A stretch of DNA of 22,646 nt from CAYLHS01 sp964496205. Lineage in GTDB: Bacteria; Actinomycetota; Acidimicrobiia; Spongiisociales; UBA4744. Of the stretch, positions 8,964 to 17,064 are shown piece by piece. Every line of letters starts with the position of its first letter. Position 1 is the stretch's first letter. The notes beneath the pieces are model-generated. The model saw only the letters and a program-made list of their open reading frames with translations, was not told the DNA's origin and made no database searches. The translations under genes and the position numbers were made by a program. The stretch lies in the NCBI GenBank assembly GCA_964496205.1, contig CAZBXV010000035.1:1-22646 (forward strand), in the 5' to 3' direction.

Positions 8964-9020
8964 TGGTCCGTCGCACACACGACTGTCGGGTCAGAAACTG
9001 ACTGGACGACACACCACTAG
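8960..9020. repeat. Imperfect inverted repeat spanning both stop codons of convergent genes
   Basis: The outer arms CTAGTGGT (8960-8967) and ACCACTAG (9013-9020) are exact reverse complements and contain the TAG stops of the DsbA-like gene and of dtd. After two mismatches a GTCG/CGAC block (8970-8973 and 9007-9010) also matches. An inner stem GTCGGGTCA (8985-8993) pairs in eight of nine positions with TGACTGGAC (8999-9007) around the loop GAAAC. It may act as a two-way terminator, though no T tract follows. The CTAG ends and internal inverted symmetry would also suit a tiny mobile element such as a MITE. Confidence 0.65.
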
Positions 9021-9022
9021 AA
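9003..9022 (-). repeat. Stop-codon repeat, copy 1 (end of dtd)
   Basis: Read on the minus strand this is TTCTAGTGGTGTGTCGTCCA, identical over 20 bases to the plus-strand copy at 22558-22577. In both copies TTCTAG is the last Phe codon and the stop codon of a gene. Similarity continues outward, with 8 of the next 12 bases the same. Confidence 0.85.
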
Positions 9023-9472
9023 GACTCTGCCAGACTCCACATCGAGTACGACGGTGACCGGGCCGTCGTTGTCGAGCGACACGGTCATCCGAGCTCCGAA
9101 CTCTCCGGTCGCTGTGCCGATCCCATACGACTCGAGTTCGGAGGTCACCACCTCGATCAGATGCGCGCCGCGTTCTGGGGCAGCGGCACGATTGAAGGAC
9201 GGTCGGTTTCCTTTCCGCACGTCGGCACAGAGCGTGAACTGGCTGATCACCAACACGCTGCCTCCGATGTCGAGTATCGACAGGTTCATTCGGTCTTCGT
9301 GGTCCCTGAAGATGCGCAGGTGGGCTATCTTCGCGGAGAGCGCAACGGCGTCGTCATCGTCGTCGCCTTCGGCGACACACACCAGGACGACGAGTCCCCG
9401 TCCTATCGATCCGATCACTCTGCCGTCGACAGACACGCTCGCGCGCCCCGCACGCTGAATGACCGCTCTCAT
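9017..9472 (-). CDS. dtd: D-aminoacyl-tRNA deacylase
   Basis: This 151-residue protein matches the usual length of bacterial DTD. The enzyme hydrolyses D-amino acids wrongly attached to tRNA, protecting translation. It begins MRAVIQRAGRASVSVDG and carries the two signature segments, SQFTLCADVRKGNRPSF in the middle and a Gly-cis-Pro type loop DNDGPVT near the C-terminus. ATG 9472 is the natural start. On the minus strand TACTGT (plus 9479-9484) ends six bases before it, with no ribosome-binding site between, which suggests a leaderless mRNA. The gene is divergent from plsB with 56 bases between start codons, and it converges on the DsbA-like gene, with its TAG inside the inverted repeat. Confidence 0.95.
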   Translation of the reverse strand: MRAVIQRAGRASVSVDGRVIGSIGRGLVVLVCVAEGDDDDDAVALSAKIAHLRIFRDHEDRMNLSILDIGGSVLVISQFTLCADVRKGNRPSFNRAAAPERGAHLIEVVTSELESYGIGTATGEFGARMTVSLDNDGPVTVVLDVESGRVF

Positions 9473-9478
9473 GTGGTC

Positions 9479-9484
9479 ACAGTA
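9479..9484 (-). promoter_or_regulatory. Candidate -10 box for leaderless dtd
   Basis: The minus strand reads TACTGT, a TAnnnT box, then six bases (GACCAC), then the dtd ATG. No -35 box was recognised. Confidence 0.4.
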
Positions 9485-9514
9485 GCTCTCGACCCAGGTA
9501 TCGGGCCTTCCATA

Positions 9515-9520
9515 TAGACT
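9515..9520 (+). promoter_or_regulatory. Candidate -10 box for plsB
   Basis: TAGACT lies eight bases before ATG 9529, and no Shine-Dalgarno sequence is visible, so the plsB transcript may also start at or close to the ATG. Confidence 0.4.
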
Positions 9521-9528
9521 CGCTTCCG

Positions 9529-11796
9529 ATGGAAACCCAGTCGCATCCTGTCGTGTTTCTCATCGACGCGTCAAGCCTCGTCGAGCGGCACCTGCTGATG
9601 GCATGGATCCAAAGGAACCATCCGGACGCCACATCGGTGTGCATTCCTCCGTCGCGCAAACCCACCAAACGATGCGCCGACCGCCCATTGCTCGAGCAGG
9701 CCTTCGCGTCGGATCCCGAACTGATCCCGGTACGAGTCGCGTGGCTGGCTCCACGCCACAATGGCCGTCGATCGGTCTCGTTCATAGACCTGTTTCGTCT
9801 CGTCGATCCGCGGGTTCCCGACCCAATTCGACAGCTGGCGATTGTCCGGTTCAGTCCTGATAGGGCCTGGGTTGTCGTCGGAGGGCCCGCTACCGCGTCC
9901 GCGTTGCGTTCCAAGTGGGAGTCGAGTTCCGACGGGACGTCGTTCGTCGAGTTCGTTCATCGGCAGGCTTCCCTTGCACTTGACAGGGCAGAGCGCCGGC
10001 TTCGTGGAAACCGCTACAAGGTTCCGCGTTTCGTGCGCAAGGACATCCTCGCCGACCCGTCATTCCGGCACCAGGTAGCGACAATCAGTGAACTCGAGAA
10101 GAGGCCATTCGACGCGACACTGCTGCGTGCATCCCGTTACCTTCGCGAGATTGCCGCCTCCCACAGCCCCTACCTGATCGACCTCGTCGCCAACGGCATT
10201 CGCTGGCTCTACAGGCGCGGGTACCGGGCGATTCTCTACTCGCCCGAGGACCTCGCCGGCATCCTATCTCTGGGCCAGCGATACCCCCTCGTGTTTCTCC
10301 CTTCACACAAGTCCAACCTCGACCACCTTTCGCTCCAGTACGTCCTTTGGGAAAACGATGCTCCCGCCAACCACACCGCGGGCGGGATCAACATGAACTT
10401 CTTCCCCGTCGGGCCGGTCATCCGACGGACGGGCGTGTTCTTCATTCGCCGAACATTCAAGGACAATCCTCTGTACAAACTCGTTCTCCAGAGCTACCTG
10501 GACTACCTGCTCGGCAGACGTTTTCCACTCGAGTGGTACCTCGAGGGCGGCCGTTCTCGTTCCGGCAAGCTGCTGCCGCCTCGATACGGCATGCTGACGT
10601 ATGTCGCGGACTCCTTCGCTCGAGGCAAGAGCGAGGATGTCTACCTCGTTCCGCTGTCGATCATCTATGACCACGTTCAAGACGTCGGGTCCTACGCCGC
10701 TGAGCAGAGAGGAGAAAAGAAGGAGCGGGAGAGTTTCGGCTGGCTTGTCCGCAACGTCAGGGCGTTCGGTCAACGATTCGGGAACATCCACCTCCGTTTC
10801 GGCGATCCGGTGGCAATATCCACGCACGTACGCCAGGGGGCGCCGGTGCAACCGTTGACCGTTCAGAAACTTGCTTTCGAGGTGTGCAGCAGGATCAACG
10901 AGGTGACACCCCTCACGCCTACAGCCCTCATGACGATCGTGCTGCTGTCCGCCGGCGACGCAGCGTTCACGCTCGATCAGATCCAGGAGGTGCTGCGAGA
11001 ACTCGCGACGGTGCTCACCGAGCAGGGCCTTCCGATCACCGAACGCGTCGATCCGGAGAACCAGGGTCAACTCCGCATGATCCTGGGGCGTCTCCGTGAC
11101 CATGACATCGTCACCGTGTTCGATGCGGGTCCCGAACCCGTCTACGTGATTGCACCCGAACAACGCCTGACGGCCTCCTACTACGCGAACACCGTCATGC
11201 ACTTCTTCGTCAATGCTGCGATCATCGAGCTCTCCCTCCTCGATGCTGCACGAGCGGATGGGGATGGTGCCGATCGGTTCTGGGAATCGGTGATGCGCCT
11301 CCGGGACCTCCTGAAGTTCGAGTTCTTCTTCGCCGACAAGGACACCTACCGCCAGGACATCTGGAACGAGTTGCTCCACCACGACAATCGGTGGCCGAAA
11401 CGCGTGCTTGATGGCGAGGCACGAGAACTGCTCCGTGAGCTTCGACCGCTCAGCGCCTATTGGGTGCTTCGCCCGATTCTCGAAGCGTACCGGGTCGTCG
11501 CCGACGCACTGCTCGCCCGCTCACCCTATGTCGAGATCAACGATCGCAAGTTCCTCTCCGAGTGCCACGCCCTCGGCAAGCAATACCGGCTTCAGAGACG
11601 CATCCACGGAGACGAATCGGTATCGCAGGTGTTGTTTGCCTCGGCGTTGAAACTCGCACGGAACAGGAATCTCCTCGACGTCGACGATCCGGGGACAGGA
11701 GCGAGGCGTTCCGAGTTCGCCGAGGAAATGCACCGGACGCTCGCAATGGTGGACTCCATCGAAGCACTGGCAGCTGGCCGTCGAACAGGATTCTGA
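9529..11796 (+). CDS. plsB: Glycerol-3-phosphate 1-O-acyltransferase
   Basis: This 755-residue protein is close to the usual PlsB length (about 790-810). The enzyme transfers a fatty acyl group to position 1 of glycerol 3-phosphate, the first step of phospholipid synthesis, at the inner face of the membrane. Acyltransferase motif I is H260-K-S-N-L-D265-H (HX4D), preceded by PLVFLPS. Motif II is FFPVGPVIRRTGVFFIRR, near residues 288-305. Motif III, LEWYLEGGRSRSGK (residues 334-347), contains the glycerol-phosphate-binding EGGRSR. The HKSNLDH form and the long N- and C-terminal extensions separate it from PlsC-type enzymes. ATG 9529 is supported by the upstream TAGACT box. It is the only gene of its transcription unit in view, followed by 118 bases without a gene. 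Confidence 0.95.
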   Translation: METQSHPVVFLIDASSLVERHLLMAWIQRNHPDATSVCIPPSRKPTKRCADRPLLEQAFASDPELIPVRVAWLAPRHNGRRSVSFIDLFRLVDPRVPDPIRQLAIVRFSPDRAWVVVGGPATASALRSKWESSSDGTSFVEFVHRQASLALDRAERRLRGNRYKVPRFVRKDILADPSFRHQVATISELEKRPFDATLLRASRYLREIAASHSPYLIDLVANGIRWLYRRGYRAILYSPEDLAGILSLGQRYPLVFLPSHKSNLDHLSLQYVLWENDAPANHTAGGINMNFFPVGPVIRRTGVFFIRRTFKDNPLYKLVLQSYLDYLLGRRFPLEWYLEGGRSRSGKLLPPRYGMLTYVADSFARGKSEDVYLVPLSIIYDHVQDVGSYAAEQRGEKKERESFGWLVRNVRAFGQRFGNIHLRFGDPVAISTHVRQGAPVQPLTVQKLAFEVCSRINEVTPLTPTALMTIVLLSAGDAAFTLDQIQEVLRELATVLTEQGLPITERVDPENQGQLRMILGRLRDHDIVTVFDAGPEPVYVIAPEQRLTASYYANTVMHFFVNAAIIELSLLDAARADGDGADRFWESVMRLRDLLKFEFFFADKDTYRQDIWNELLHHDNRWPKRVLDGEARELLRELRPLSAYWVLRPILEAYRVVADALLARSPYVEINDRKFLSECHALGKQYRLQRRIHGDESVSQVLFASALKLARNRNLLDVDDPGTGARRSEFAEEMHRTLAMVDSIEALAAGRRTGF

Positions 11797-11914
11797 GTCC
11801 TGGGCTGGCATCTGCACACGTCGCGTTCTCGCCGCCCCATGGACCCGACCGTCGACTGAGGACCGGGGATCCGAGACCCTTCCAACCTTCGCTCTCACCC
11901 CATACGCTGCCTGC
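11797..11914. other. Intergenic region between plsB and the DUF1023 gene, with a -10 box
   Basis: These 118 bases hold no gene that I can support and no strong terminator hairpin. Near the right end TACGCT (11903-11908) stands exactly six bases before ATG 11915. It is the same hexamer and spacing as before adnA, and is the likely promoter core of the next gene. Confidence 0.45.
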
Positions 11915-13018
11915 ATGTTCAGACGGTTCGACCCCGATGCTGCGCGCAGCGCGGCGGCGCGGATGGACCGTATCGGCAGTGACATCACGGTCAACCTGTC
12001 CGCCGCGGTCACATTGCTCCCCGCTTCGACGGCCGCGGCACATGCGCGCCTGGGAGTCGACTGGTGGCACGTGGAGGCACGACGCATGCGCTCACGAGCA
12101 GACCTGATCGAACAGAAGGGGGGCTCGCCACTCGCGCAAGAACGGCTTGCATCCGACATCGCCAAGCTCGAACGGCAACGAGGCGAACTTGCCGGCTCCT
12201 TCCCTTTCCTGCAGTGGCTGGCCTCCTGGTTCCCACCGGCCCGAGGGGCAGCGGAGAACCTCAACCAGTCCTTGGACAGCGTCGACTCGAAGATCCGACA
12301 GCGACACGTGTGGACAGATCGCACACTTCTCGAGTACGACGGCTCGGGCGACGGTCATATCGTCGAGGTGATCGGCGACCTCACGACCGCTGAGAACATC
12401 GTCGTGCTCATCCCCGGGGTCGGCACCGATCTGTCCAACTACGAGGCGGTTCTCCGCCGAGATGCGCAGAACCTCGCGGATCATCTCGAGGGTTCCGAAT
12501 CCGCCGTGATCACATGGCTTGGCTACGACCCGCCCGATTCTGTGCTAACCGCGGTCTCCGCAGGACCGGCGAAAGAGGGCGCACTCAGACTGGCCGAGTT
12601 CCTCGCAGCGTTGCCTCCCGCTCACACGACGGTCGTCGGCCACTCCTACGGGTCCCTCGTCGCCGGCCTCTCGGCACGGGACGTGGGAATAGCCGTCGAC
12701 GAGCTGGTATTCATCGGCAGCCCGGGCGTTGGGACCGACAACGTCGAGGAGCTGGAGCTCCCCTCTTCAACCACCGTGTGGGCCGCCATCTCGCCCAAGG
12801 ACCCCATTCGGCTGGCGCGTCCGCACTGCCTGACTGCACCTGACCGATGCCTCTCTGATCCCGAGGTCCTCTTCGGGGTCGCGCCAACGGACCCTTCGTT
12901 CGGCGCAAGTACCTTCGCGGCCGGCGACGCCCCGTTCTGGGCGGCACACTCCTCCTATTACGACAGAGGCTCCACATCCCTCGACAATCTTGCCAAGATC
13001 GTCAAGGGTGACGCGTGA
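11915..13018 (+). CDS. Alpha/beta hydrolase, DUF1023 type
   Basis: This 367-residue protein has a helical N-terminal half of about 130 residues and a C-terminal alpha/beta hydrolase domain of the DUF1023 kind common in actinobacteria. The hydrolase part starts near NIVVLIPGVGTDLSNY and contains WLGYDPPD and the nucleophile elbow VVGHSYGS (S244). Likely triad partners are D296 in SPKDPIRL and H345 in WAAHSSYYD. The triad assignment is inferred from position only. No signal peptide or membrane segment is seen; the substrate is unknown. ATG 11915 follows TACGCT by six bases and has no ribosome-binding site, so the mRNA is probably leaderless. The stop TGA touches the stop of the convergent permease gene with no base between. 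Confidence 0.8.
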   Translation: MFRRFDPDAARSAAARMDRIGSDITVNLSAAVTLLPASTAAAHARLGVDWWHVEARRMRSRADLIEQKGGSPLAQERLASDIAKLERQRGELAGSFPFLQWLASWFPPARGAAENLNQSLDSVDSKIRQRHVWTDRTLLEYDGSGDGHIVEVIGDLTTAENIVVLIPGVGTDLSNYEAVLRRDAQNLADHLEGSESAVITWLGYDPPDSVLTAVSAGPAKEGALRLAEFLAALPPAHTTVVGHSYGSLVAGLSARDVGIAVDELVFIGSPGVGTDNVEELELPSSTTVWAAISPKDPIRLARPHCLTAPDRCLSDPEVLFGVAPTDPSFGASTFAAGDAPFWAAHSSYYDRGSTSLDNLAKIVKGDA

Positions 13019-14182
13019 TCATGCTCGGGTGAGAGATCGACGCAGGAGCCAGGTCGCGATCGCCAGCAGGGCGACAGCGTAGGCGAGGAGAATTCCGAGA
13101 TTGGGAAGGATGGCGACCAGGCCCTCCTGACTCTGGACGATCTCCGCGAATGCCTGCAATGCCCACGCGTGCGGAGTGATGTGCGCGACCGTGTACATGG
13201 TCGGAGCGAACAACTCGAGCACCTGGAGCGGAACCATGCACCCCCCAAGGGCTCCGAGTCCGAGCCCAAGGAGAACTCCGACCCCTGACGCCTGAGCGAC
13301 GTTTCGAAACACGGACCCCATGACCATCGCGGCTCCGGCGCTGACGAGCGAGAAGATGACCAGCAGCGATCCGGTTGCCACGGGATTGCCCCAGTTGACT
13401 CCAAAGATGATCCATGTGCCGAGGATGATGAACAGCCCTTGGACAACGGCGACACCGAACCGGCCGAGTGTCTCTCCGACCAAGATGGTTCGCATTGGGG
13501 TTGGCGTCGCGAGCATGCGCAGGCTCACACCCAACGTCCTTGACTCGATGAGTGCTGCCGACGCCGTCAAAGAGGTGAGGAAAATGAACAGCACCAGCTG
13601 AGACTGGGCACCAAGATCGAACTGCCCACCAAGGGTGAACGAGTACGGCTTGCCGACCGACGACGTGACCACATCGATGCCCTCGACCTTGCTCCGTTCC
13701 GACTGCGCATTGGAGAGAGCCTGATCGTATGTGGAAACACCCTGCTCGACGGTGAATCCGGCAGCCCTCAGAACGGCGTTCTGACCTGCCACTGCCTCCT
13801 CGACGACTGAGCGAAGCTCGATCTGCTCTTGGAGATTGGTTGCGACGAATCCGAGCTCCACTTTGTCCTGTGACATCTCGTCGAAGTTGGCCGGTATCTC
13901 CAGACCGGCCTCCAGCTCGCCGCGTTCGACTGCGAGCACCATCGCCTTCTCACTGTCGTACCGGATGACCTCGATCGACGGCTCGTTCTCGATCTGGGCA
14001 ACCAGTGAGCCGGCCAGAGACGTTGACGGCGCCACGACACCGAGCCGCGACGCCGTGGCTCCCCCAAACACGGCTCCGAGCATGAGCACGAGCACCAGAG
14101 GCAGCACGAACACGAAAAAGAACGAGCTTCGGTCGCGCAGCATTCGCCGTACGTTCACCCCCGCGATCGCGAGCACCCTCAT
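13019..14182 (-). CDS. ABC-2 type transporter permease (second permease)
   Basis: This 387-residue membrane protein starts at ATG 14182, which overlaps the stop of the upstream permease as ATGA; the reading frame is open further upstream but that part is an arginine-rich shadow of the other permease. One membrane segment (about residues 20-41, FFFVFVLPLVLVLMLG) is followed by a large extracytoplasmic domain of about 150 residues, and then five hydrophobic segments from about residue 190 to the end. This is the layout of NatB/YhaP-like ABC-2 export permeases. The phrase RTLGVSLRMLATPTPMRTIL between membrane segments is the usual coupling region. It presumably pairs with the sister permease and the ATPase to export a drug, lipid or ion. 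The substrate cannot be told. Confidence 0.88.
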   Translation of the reverse strand: MRVLAIAGVNVRRMLRDRSSFFFVFVLPLVLVLMLGAVFGGATASRLGVVAPSTSLAGSLVAQIENEPSIEVIRYDSEKAMVLAVERGELEAGLEIPANFDEMSQDKVELGFVATNLQEQIELRSVVEEAVAGQNAVLRAAGFTVEQGVSTYDQALSNAQSERSKVEGIDVVTSSVGKPYSFTLGGQFDLGAQSQLVLFIFLTSLTASAALIESRTLGVSLRMLATPTPMRTILVGETLGRFGVAVVQGLFIILGTWIIFGVNWGNPVATGSLLVIFSLVSAGAAMVMGSVFRNVAQASGVGVLLGLGLGALGGCMVPLQVLELFAPTMYTVAHITPHAWALQAFAEIVQSQEGLVAILPNLGILLAYAVALLAIATWLLRRSLTRA

Positions 14183-15363
14183 CGATCCACAACCCTTCGC
14201 AGTGACAACACGGCGACGACACCAGCGACGAGGCCGATGGCGAGCAGAACGAGTGTTGATGGAATGATGGCCGTGAGCCGACCTGAGGCCAGATCGCCCA
14301 ACCCCTGAATGAACCATGCATGCGGCGTGAACTTGCTGAGCATGGCAACGACGCCCCCAACCTGCGAAACCGGAAAGAAGGAGCCTCCGAATATGGCCAG
14401 TGCAATCGCCACGATTGCGGTGTAGGTGTTGGCTTGCTCGTCGGTTCTGGCAAACCCGGAGACGACAGCCATGATGCCGACGGCGGCGAACGTGACGGCC
14501 AGCACAAGGATGGCAACACCGACGGGATCCCCCCAGTGTGCGCCGAGCAGCAGCGTTGTCGACACGGCGAGTACGGTCAGACTCGCGACACCCATCACGT
14601 ACGCCGTGATCGCCTTGCCGGCGAGAATCGACCACTTGCCGATGGGAGCCACGAGGAGCCTGTCCAGCGTGCCGTCCCTGCCCTCTTCGAGCAGCCCAAG
14701 AACCCCCTGCTGCGCAACGAAAAACACGAACATGACCGCCATCCCAACAACCATCGTCGTGGTGGTATCGAGGCGCCTTGTCCCGGCAGCAAAGTCACCC
14801 ACCGAGATTGGGGAGGGGTAGGCAACCGCGGCAGCGAGTGTGTCGGCCCCGATGCTTCCCCCAGACGCAACATAGGTTCGGATCTCGAGGTTGACTGCGG
14901 ATACCTCGTCGGCAAAGCTTCTGGCAACGGCGTCGGCGACGCCCGCGCTTGTCGAGTTCGCCGGACTGCCGATCACCTCGAGTGTCGTCGCCGCTCCTCC
15001 CTGGACCGCGTCAGAGAACCCTGCGGGGATGACAAACGCCGCGTCGAGACCGTTGGTGGCGTTGGACGCTGGATCTGCGTCCGCCTCCACCCTTGCCCTC
15101 GCGTCCGCTTCCGTGGCGACGTCCACGATCGTCACCCCGGACAGTCCCCCAAGTACCTGGTCGACGAACATCCGGGCGATCTGGCCACCGTCATTGTCGA
15201 CAACCCCGAAGGTTGCAGTGAACGTCGCGTTGGAGAGAGGGTTGAACACAAAGCTGAAGATGGCGGCCAAACCCAGGGGGGCGATGATGCCAACGATGTA
15301 GGCGGATCTGTCTCGCAGCCTCCTTCTCAGGTCCTTGCCTGCGATGAGCAGAGCGTTGCGCAT
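14179..15363 (-). CDS. ABC-2 type transporter permease (first permease)
   Basis: This 394-residue protein has the same plan as its neighbour: an N-terminal membrane segment (about 20-43, containing VGIIAPLGLAAIFSFVF), an extracytoplasmic domain, then five or six hydrophobic stretches from about residue 205, ending SLRRVVDR. The cytoplasmic loop reads GLLEEGRDGTLDRLLVAPIGKW, a typical ABC-2 coupling helix. The start ATG at 15363 shares one base with the ATPase stop (TGATG), and its own stop overlaps the next permease by four bases, so the three genes are translated together. The two permeases are diverged paralogues and probably form a heterodimer. Confidence 0.9.
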   Translation of the reverse strand: MRNALLIAGKDLRRRLRDRSAYIVGIIAPLGLAAIFSFVFNPLSNATFTATFGVVDNDGGQIARMFVDQVLGGLSGVTIVDVATEADARARVEADADPASNATNGLDAAFVIPAGFSDAVQGGAATTLEVIGSPANSTSAGVADAVARSFADEVSAVNLEIRTYVASGGSIGADTLAAAVAYPSPISVGDFAAGTRRLDTTTTMVVGMAVMFVFFVAQQGVLGLLEEGRDGTLDRLLVAPIGKWSILAGKAITAYVMGVASLTVLAVSTTLLLGAHWGDPVGVAILVLAVTFAAVGIMAVVSGFARTDEQANTYTAIVAIALAIFGGSFFPVSQVGGVVAMLSKFTPHAWFIQGLGDLASGRLTAIIPSTLVLLAIGLVAGVVAVLSLRRVVDR

Positions 15364-16301
15364 CAGTCTCTGAGTGCCTTCCCGGTGAGGTGAAGAAACA
15401 CGTCTTCGAGATCTGGCTGGTCGATGTCCACAGTCGTCACCGCCACGCCGGTCTCGGTTGCCGACTCGAGGATCTCGGTGATGATGTCGCCGGCGTCCGG
15501 GACGACAACCTCGATCCCCTCCCGTGTCCTCGCCACTCTCTGCACGGTTTCAATCGTCTGGATTCGGTCAACGGCCCGTCCGAGGTCACCGGTCGCGGTG
15601 ATGCGAATCCGGTCGCTACTACCCACCAGACCGATGAGATCCTTGCGCGTTCCTTCCGCAATGAGGTGTCCACCGTCGATGATTCCCACACGGTTGCAGA
15701 GACGTTCTGCTTCCTCCATGTAGTGCGTCGTGTAGATGACGGCCATGCCGCGTCGTCCCAACTGCGCGACGTTCTCCAGGATGGCGTTTCGGCTTTGGGG
15801 ATCAACGCCGACGGTTGGCTCGTCCAGGATGAGAAGGTCGGGTTCGTGAAGGAGTCCGATCCCGATGTTGAGACGGCGTTTCATACCGCCCGAGTAGGTC
15901 TCCACACGATCGTCTGCCCGGTCGGCGAGGCCGATGATATCGAGTACCTCATCGATGCGTCTCGCGAGACGATCGGCAGCAAGGCCATACAGTTTGCCGA
16001 AGAAGCGGATGTTCTCTCGTGCTGTCAGATCCGGGTAGACGGCAATGTCCTGTGGTACCAGCCCGATCTTCGCTTTCGCCCCGGTGCTGCGAGTAGTGAC
16101 AGGCTCACCGTCTACCGTCACCGTACCTGCATCTGCGGTGAGCAACCCGGCGATCATCGAAATCGTGGTTGTCTTGCCGGCTCCGTTGGGCCCAAGGAGT
16201 CCATAGGTTTCTCCTTGTCCGACGTGGAAGCTCACGCCGTCGACCGCTACCAGATCGCCAAAGGACTTCTTCAGAGCCTCGCAGCGGAGAACATCATCCA
16301 T
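15363..16301 (-). CDS. ABC transporter ATP-binding protein (export type)
   Basis: This 312-residue ATPase powers the exporter formed with the two permeases downstream. It shows Walker A GPNGAGKT (37-44), the signature YSGGMKRR, Walker B LLILDEPTVGVDP, and the H-loop YTTHYMEEAERL. About 100 residues follow the core, as in DrrA/NatA-type drug or sodium exporters, ending with the DUF4162-like DIDQPDLEDVFLHLTGKALRD. ATG 16301 is preferred over the in-frame ATG at 16319 because AGGGAGGG sits at a good distance before it on the minus strand, inside what would otherwise be coding sequence. It is divergent from the phosphoribosyltransferase gene. Confidence 0.92.
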   Translation of the reverse strand: MDDVLRCEALKKSFGDLVAVDGVSFHVGQGETYGLLGPNGAGKTTTISMIAGLLTADAGTVTVDGEPVTTRSTGAKAKIGLVPQDIAVYPDLTARENIRFFGKLYGLAADRLARRIDEVLDIIGLADRADDRVETYSGGMKRRLNIGIGLLHEPDLLILDEPTVGVDPQSRNAILENVAQLGRRGMAVIYTTHYMEEAERLCNRVGIIDGGHLIAEGTRKDLIGLVGSSDRIRITATGDLGRAVDRIQTIETVQRVARTREGIEVVVPDAGDIITEILESATETGVAVTTVDIDQPDLEDVFLHLTGKALRD

Positions 16302-16375
16302 GGTTGTTCCCTCCCTCATTCGTCCAAGCTAGTCCAGGGAGGTTGCCAAGCAGCGAACAACGGATGAATGACCGG

Positions 16376-16404
16376 TTGCGCCTGGCGCGCAATTCGCGCA
16401 TGCT
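16376..16404 (+). promoter_or_regulatory. Candidate promoter of the phosphoribosyltransferase gene
   Basis: TTGCGC (16376-16381) and CATGCT (16399-16404) are separated by exactly 17 bases, the ideal -35/-10 spacing. The -10 ends six bases before GTG 16411, again with no ribosome-binding site, which suggests leaderless translation. Confidence 0.45.
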
Positions 16405-16410
16405 TTCTCT

Positions 16411-17064
16411 GTGATGTTCAAGGATCGACGGGACGCCGGCGTGAAGCTCGCCGAGAAGCTGCACGATACGGATGCAACGGTGGTAGTTGGCATGCCTCGA
16501 GGCGGGGTTGTCGTCGCCGCCGAGGTGGCAAGGGTGCTGGAGTTGCCCCTGGCAGCACTCCTGGTCCGCAAGCTCGGAGCACCACGTCAGCCCGAGCTGG
16601 GAATCGGTGCCATCGCCGACGGAGGAGTCGAGGTTCTCAACGACCAGGTTGTCAGACTGCTCGGCATGTCGTCGAGCGCGCTCGATATCGAGCGGACCCG
16701 ACAGATGAGAGAGATGGAGCGTCAGAGGGGCATCTACGGCCTCGACGAGATTCACGTGGCCGGGGAATCGGTGCTCCTGGTCGACGACGGATTGGCCACC
16801 GGTGTTACCGCAAGGGCGGCTGCTCGATCATTGCACGCGCACGCTGCTGCACAGGTCGTCCTCGCCGTTCCGGTGGGTGCTCCCGACTCCGTCGCCGAGC
16901 TCGTCCTCGAGGTCGACCAGGTCGTTTGTCTGCTCCAACCGGTCGGCTTCGGCGCGGTTGGCCGTTGGTACAAGGACTTTCGTCAGACGACGGATACAGA
17001 AGTGCTCGACTGCCTCAGGAGTGCGGCGGGCCCATCGTTCCGACGTTCGCCTCGATCGTTCTGA
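16411..17064 (+). CDS. Phosphoribosyltransferase-domain protein
   Basis: This 217-residue protein counts from GTG 16411; ATG 16414 is two codon positions away at most and equally possible from the protein alone, but the -10 box spacing favours the GTG. It has a type I PRTase fold: VVVGMPRGGVVVAAEVA near residues 24-40, LVRKLGAPRQPELGIGA, and the PRPP loop VDDGLATG (124-131). Enzymes of this fold transfer the phosphoribosyl group of PRPP or have lost catalysis and act as sensors. This subgroup is often found alone or fused to a dienelactone-hydrolase-like domain in actinobacteria, and its true substrate is not established. The last 50 bases overlap the convergent histidine kinase gene. Confidence 0.85.
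   Translation: MMFKDRRDAGVKLAEKLHDTDATVVVGMPRGGVVVAAEVARVLELPLAALLVRKLGAPRQPELGIGAIADGGVEVLNDQVVRLLGMSSSALDIERTRQMREMERQRGIYGLDEIHVAGESVLLVDDGLATGVTARAAARSLHAHAAAQVVLAVPVGAPDSVAELVLEVDQVVCLLQPVGFGAVGRWYKDFRQTTDTEVLDCLRSAAGPSFRRSPRSF

Noticed and set aside
10303..11382. 359-codon minus-strand open frame
   Set aside because: It is antisense to plsB and shows no recognisable domain.
14183..14635. N-terminal extension of the second ABC permease to 14635
   Set aside because: The extra 151 residues are an arginine/histidine-rich shadow of the other permease. ATG 14182, with its ATGA overlap, is the natural start.
14320..16367. Two long plus-strand open frames (14320-15393 and 15390-16367)
   Set aside because: They are shadows of the permease and ATPase genes, rich in Arg, His and Asp without domain features.
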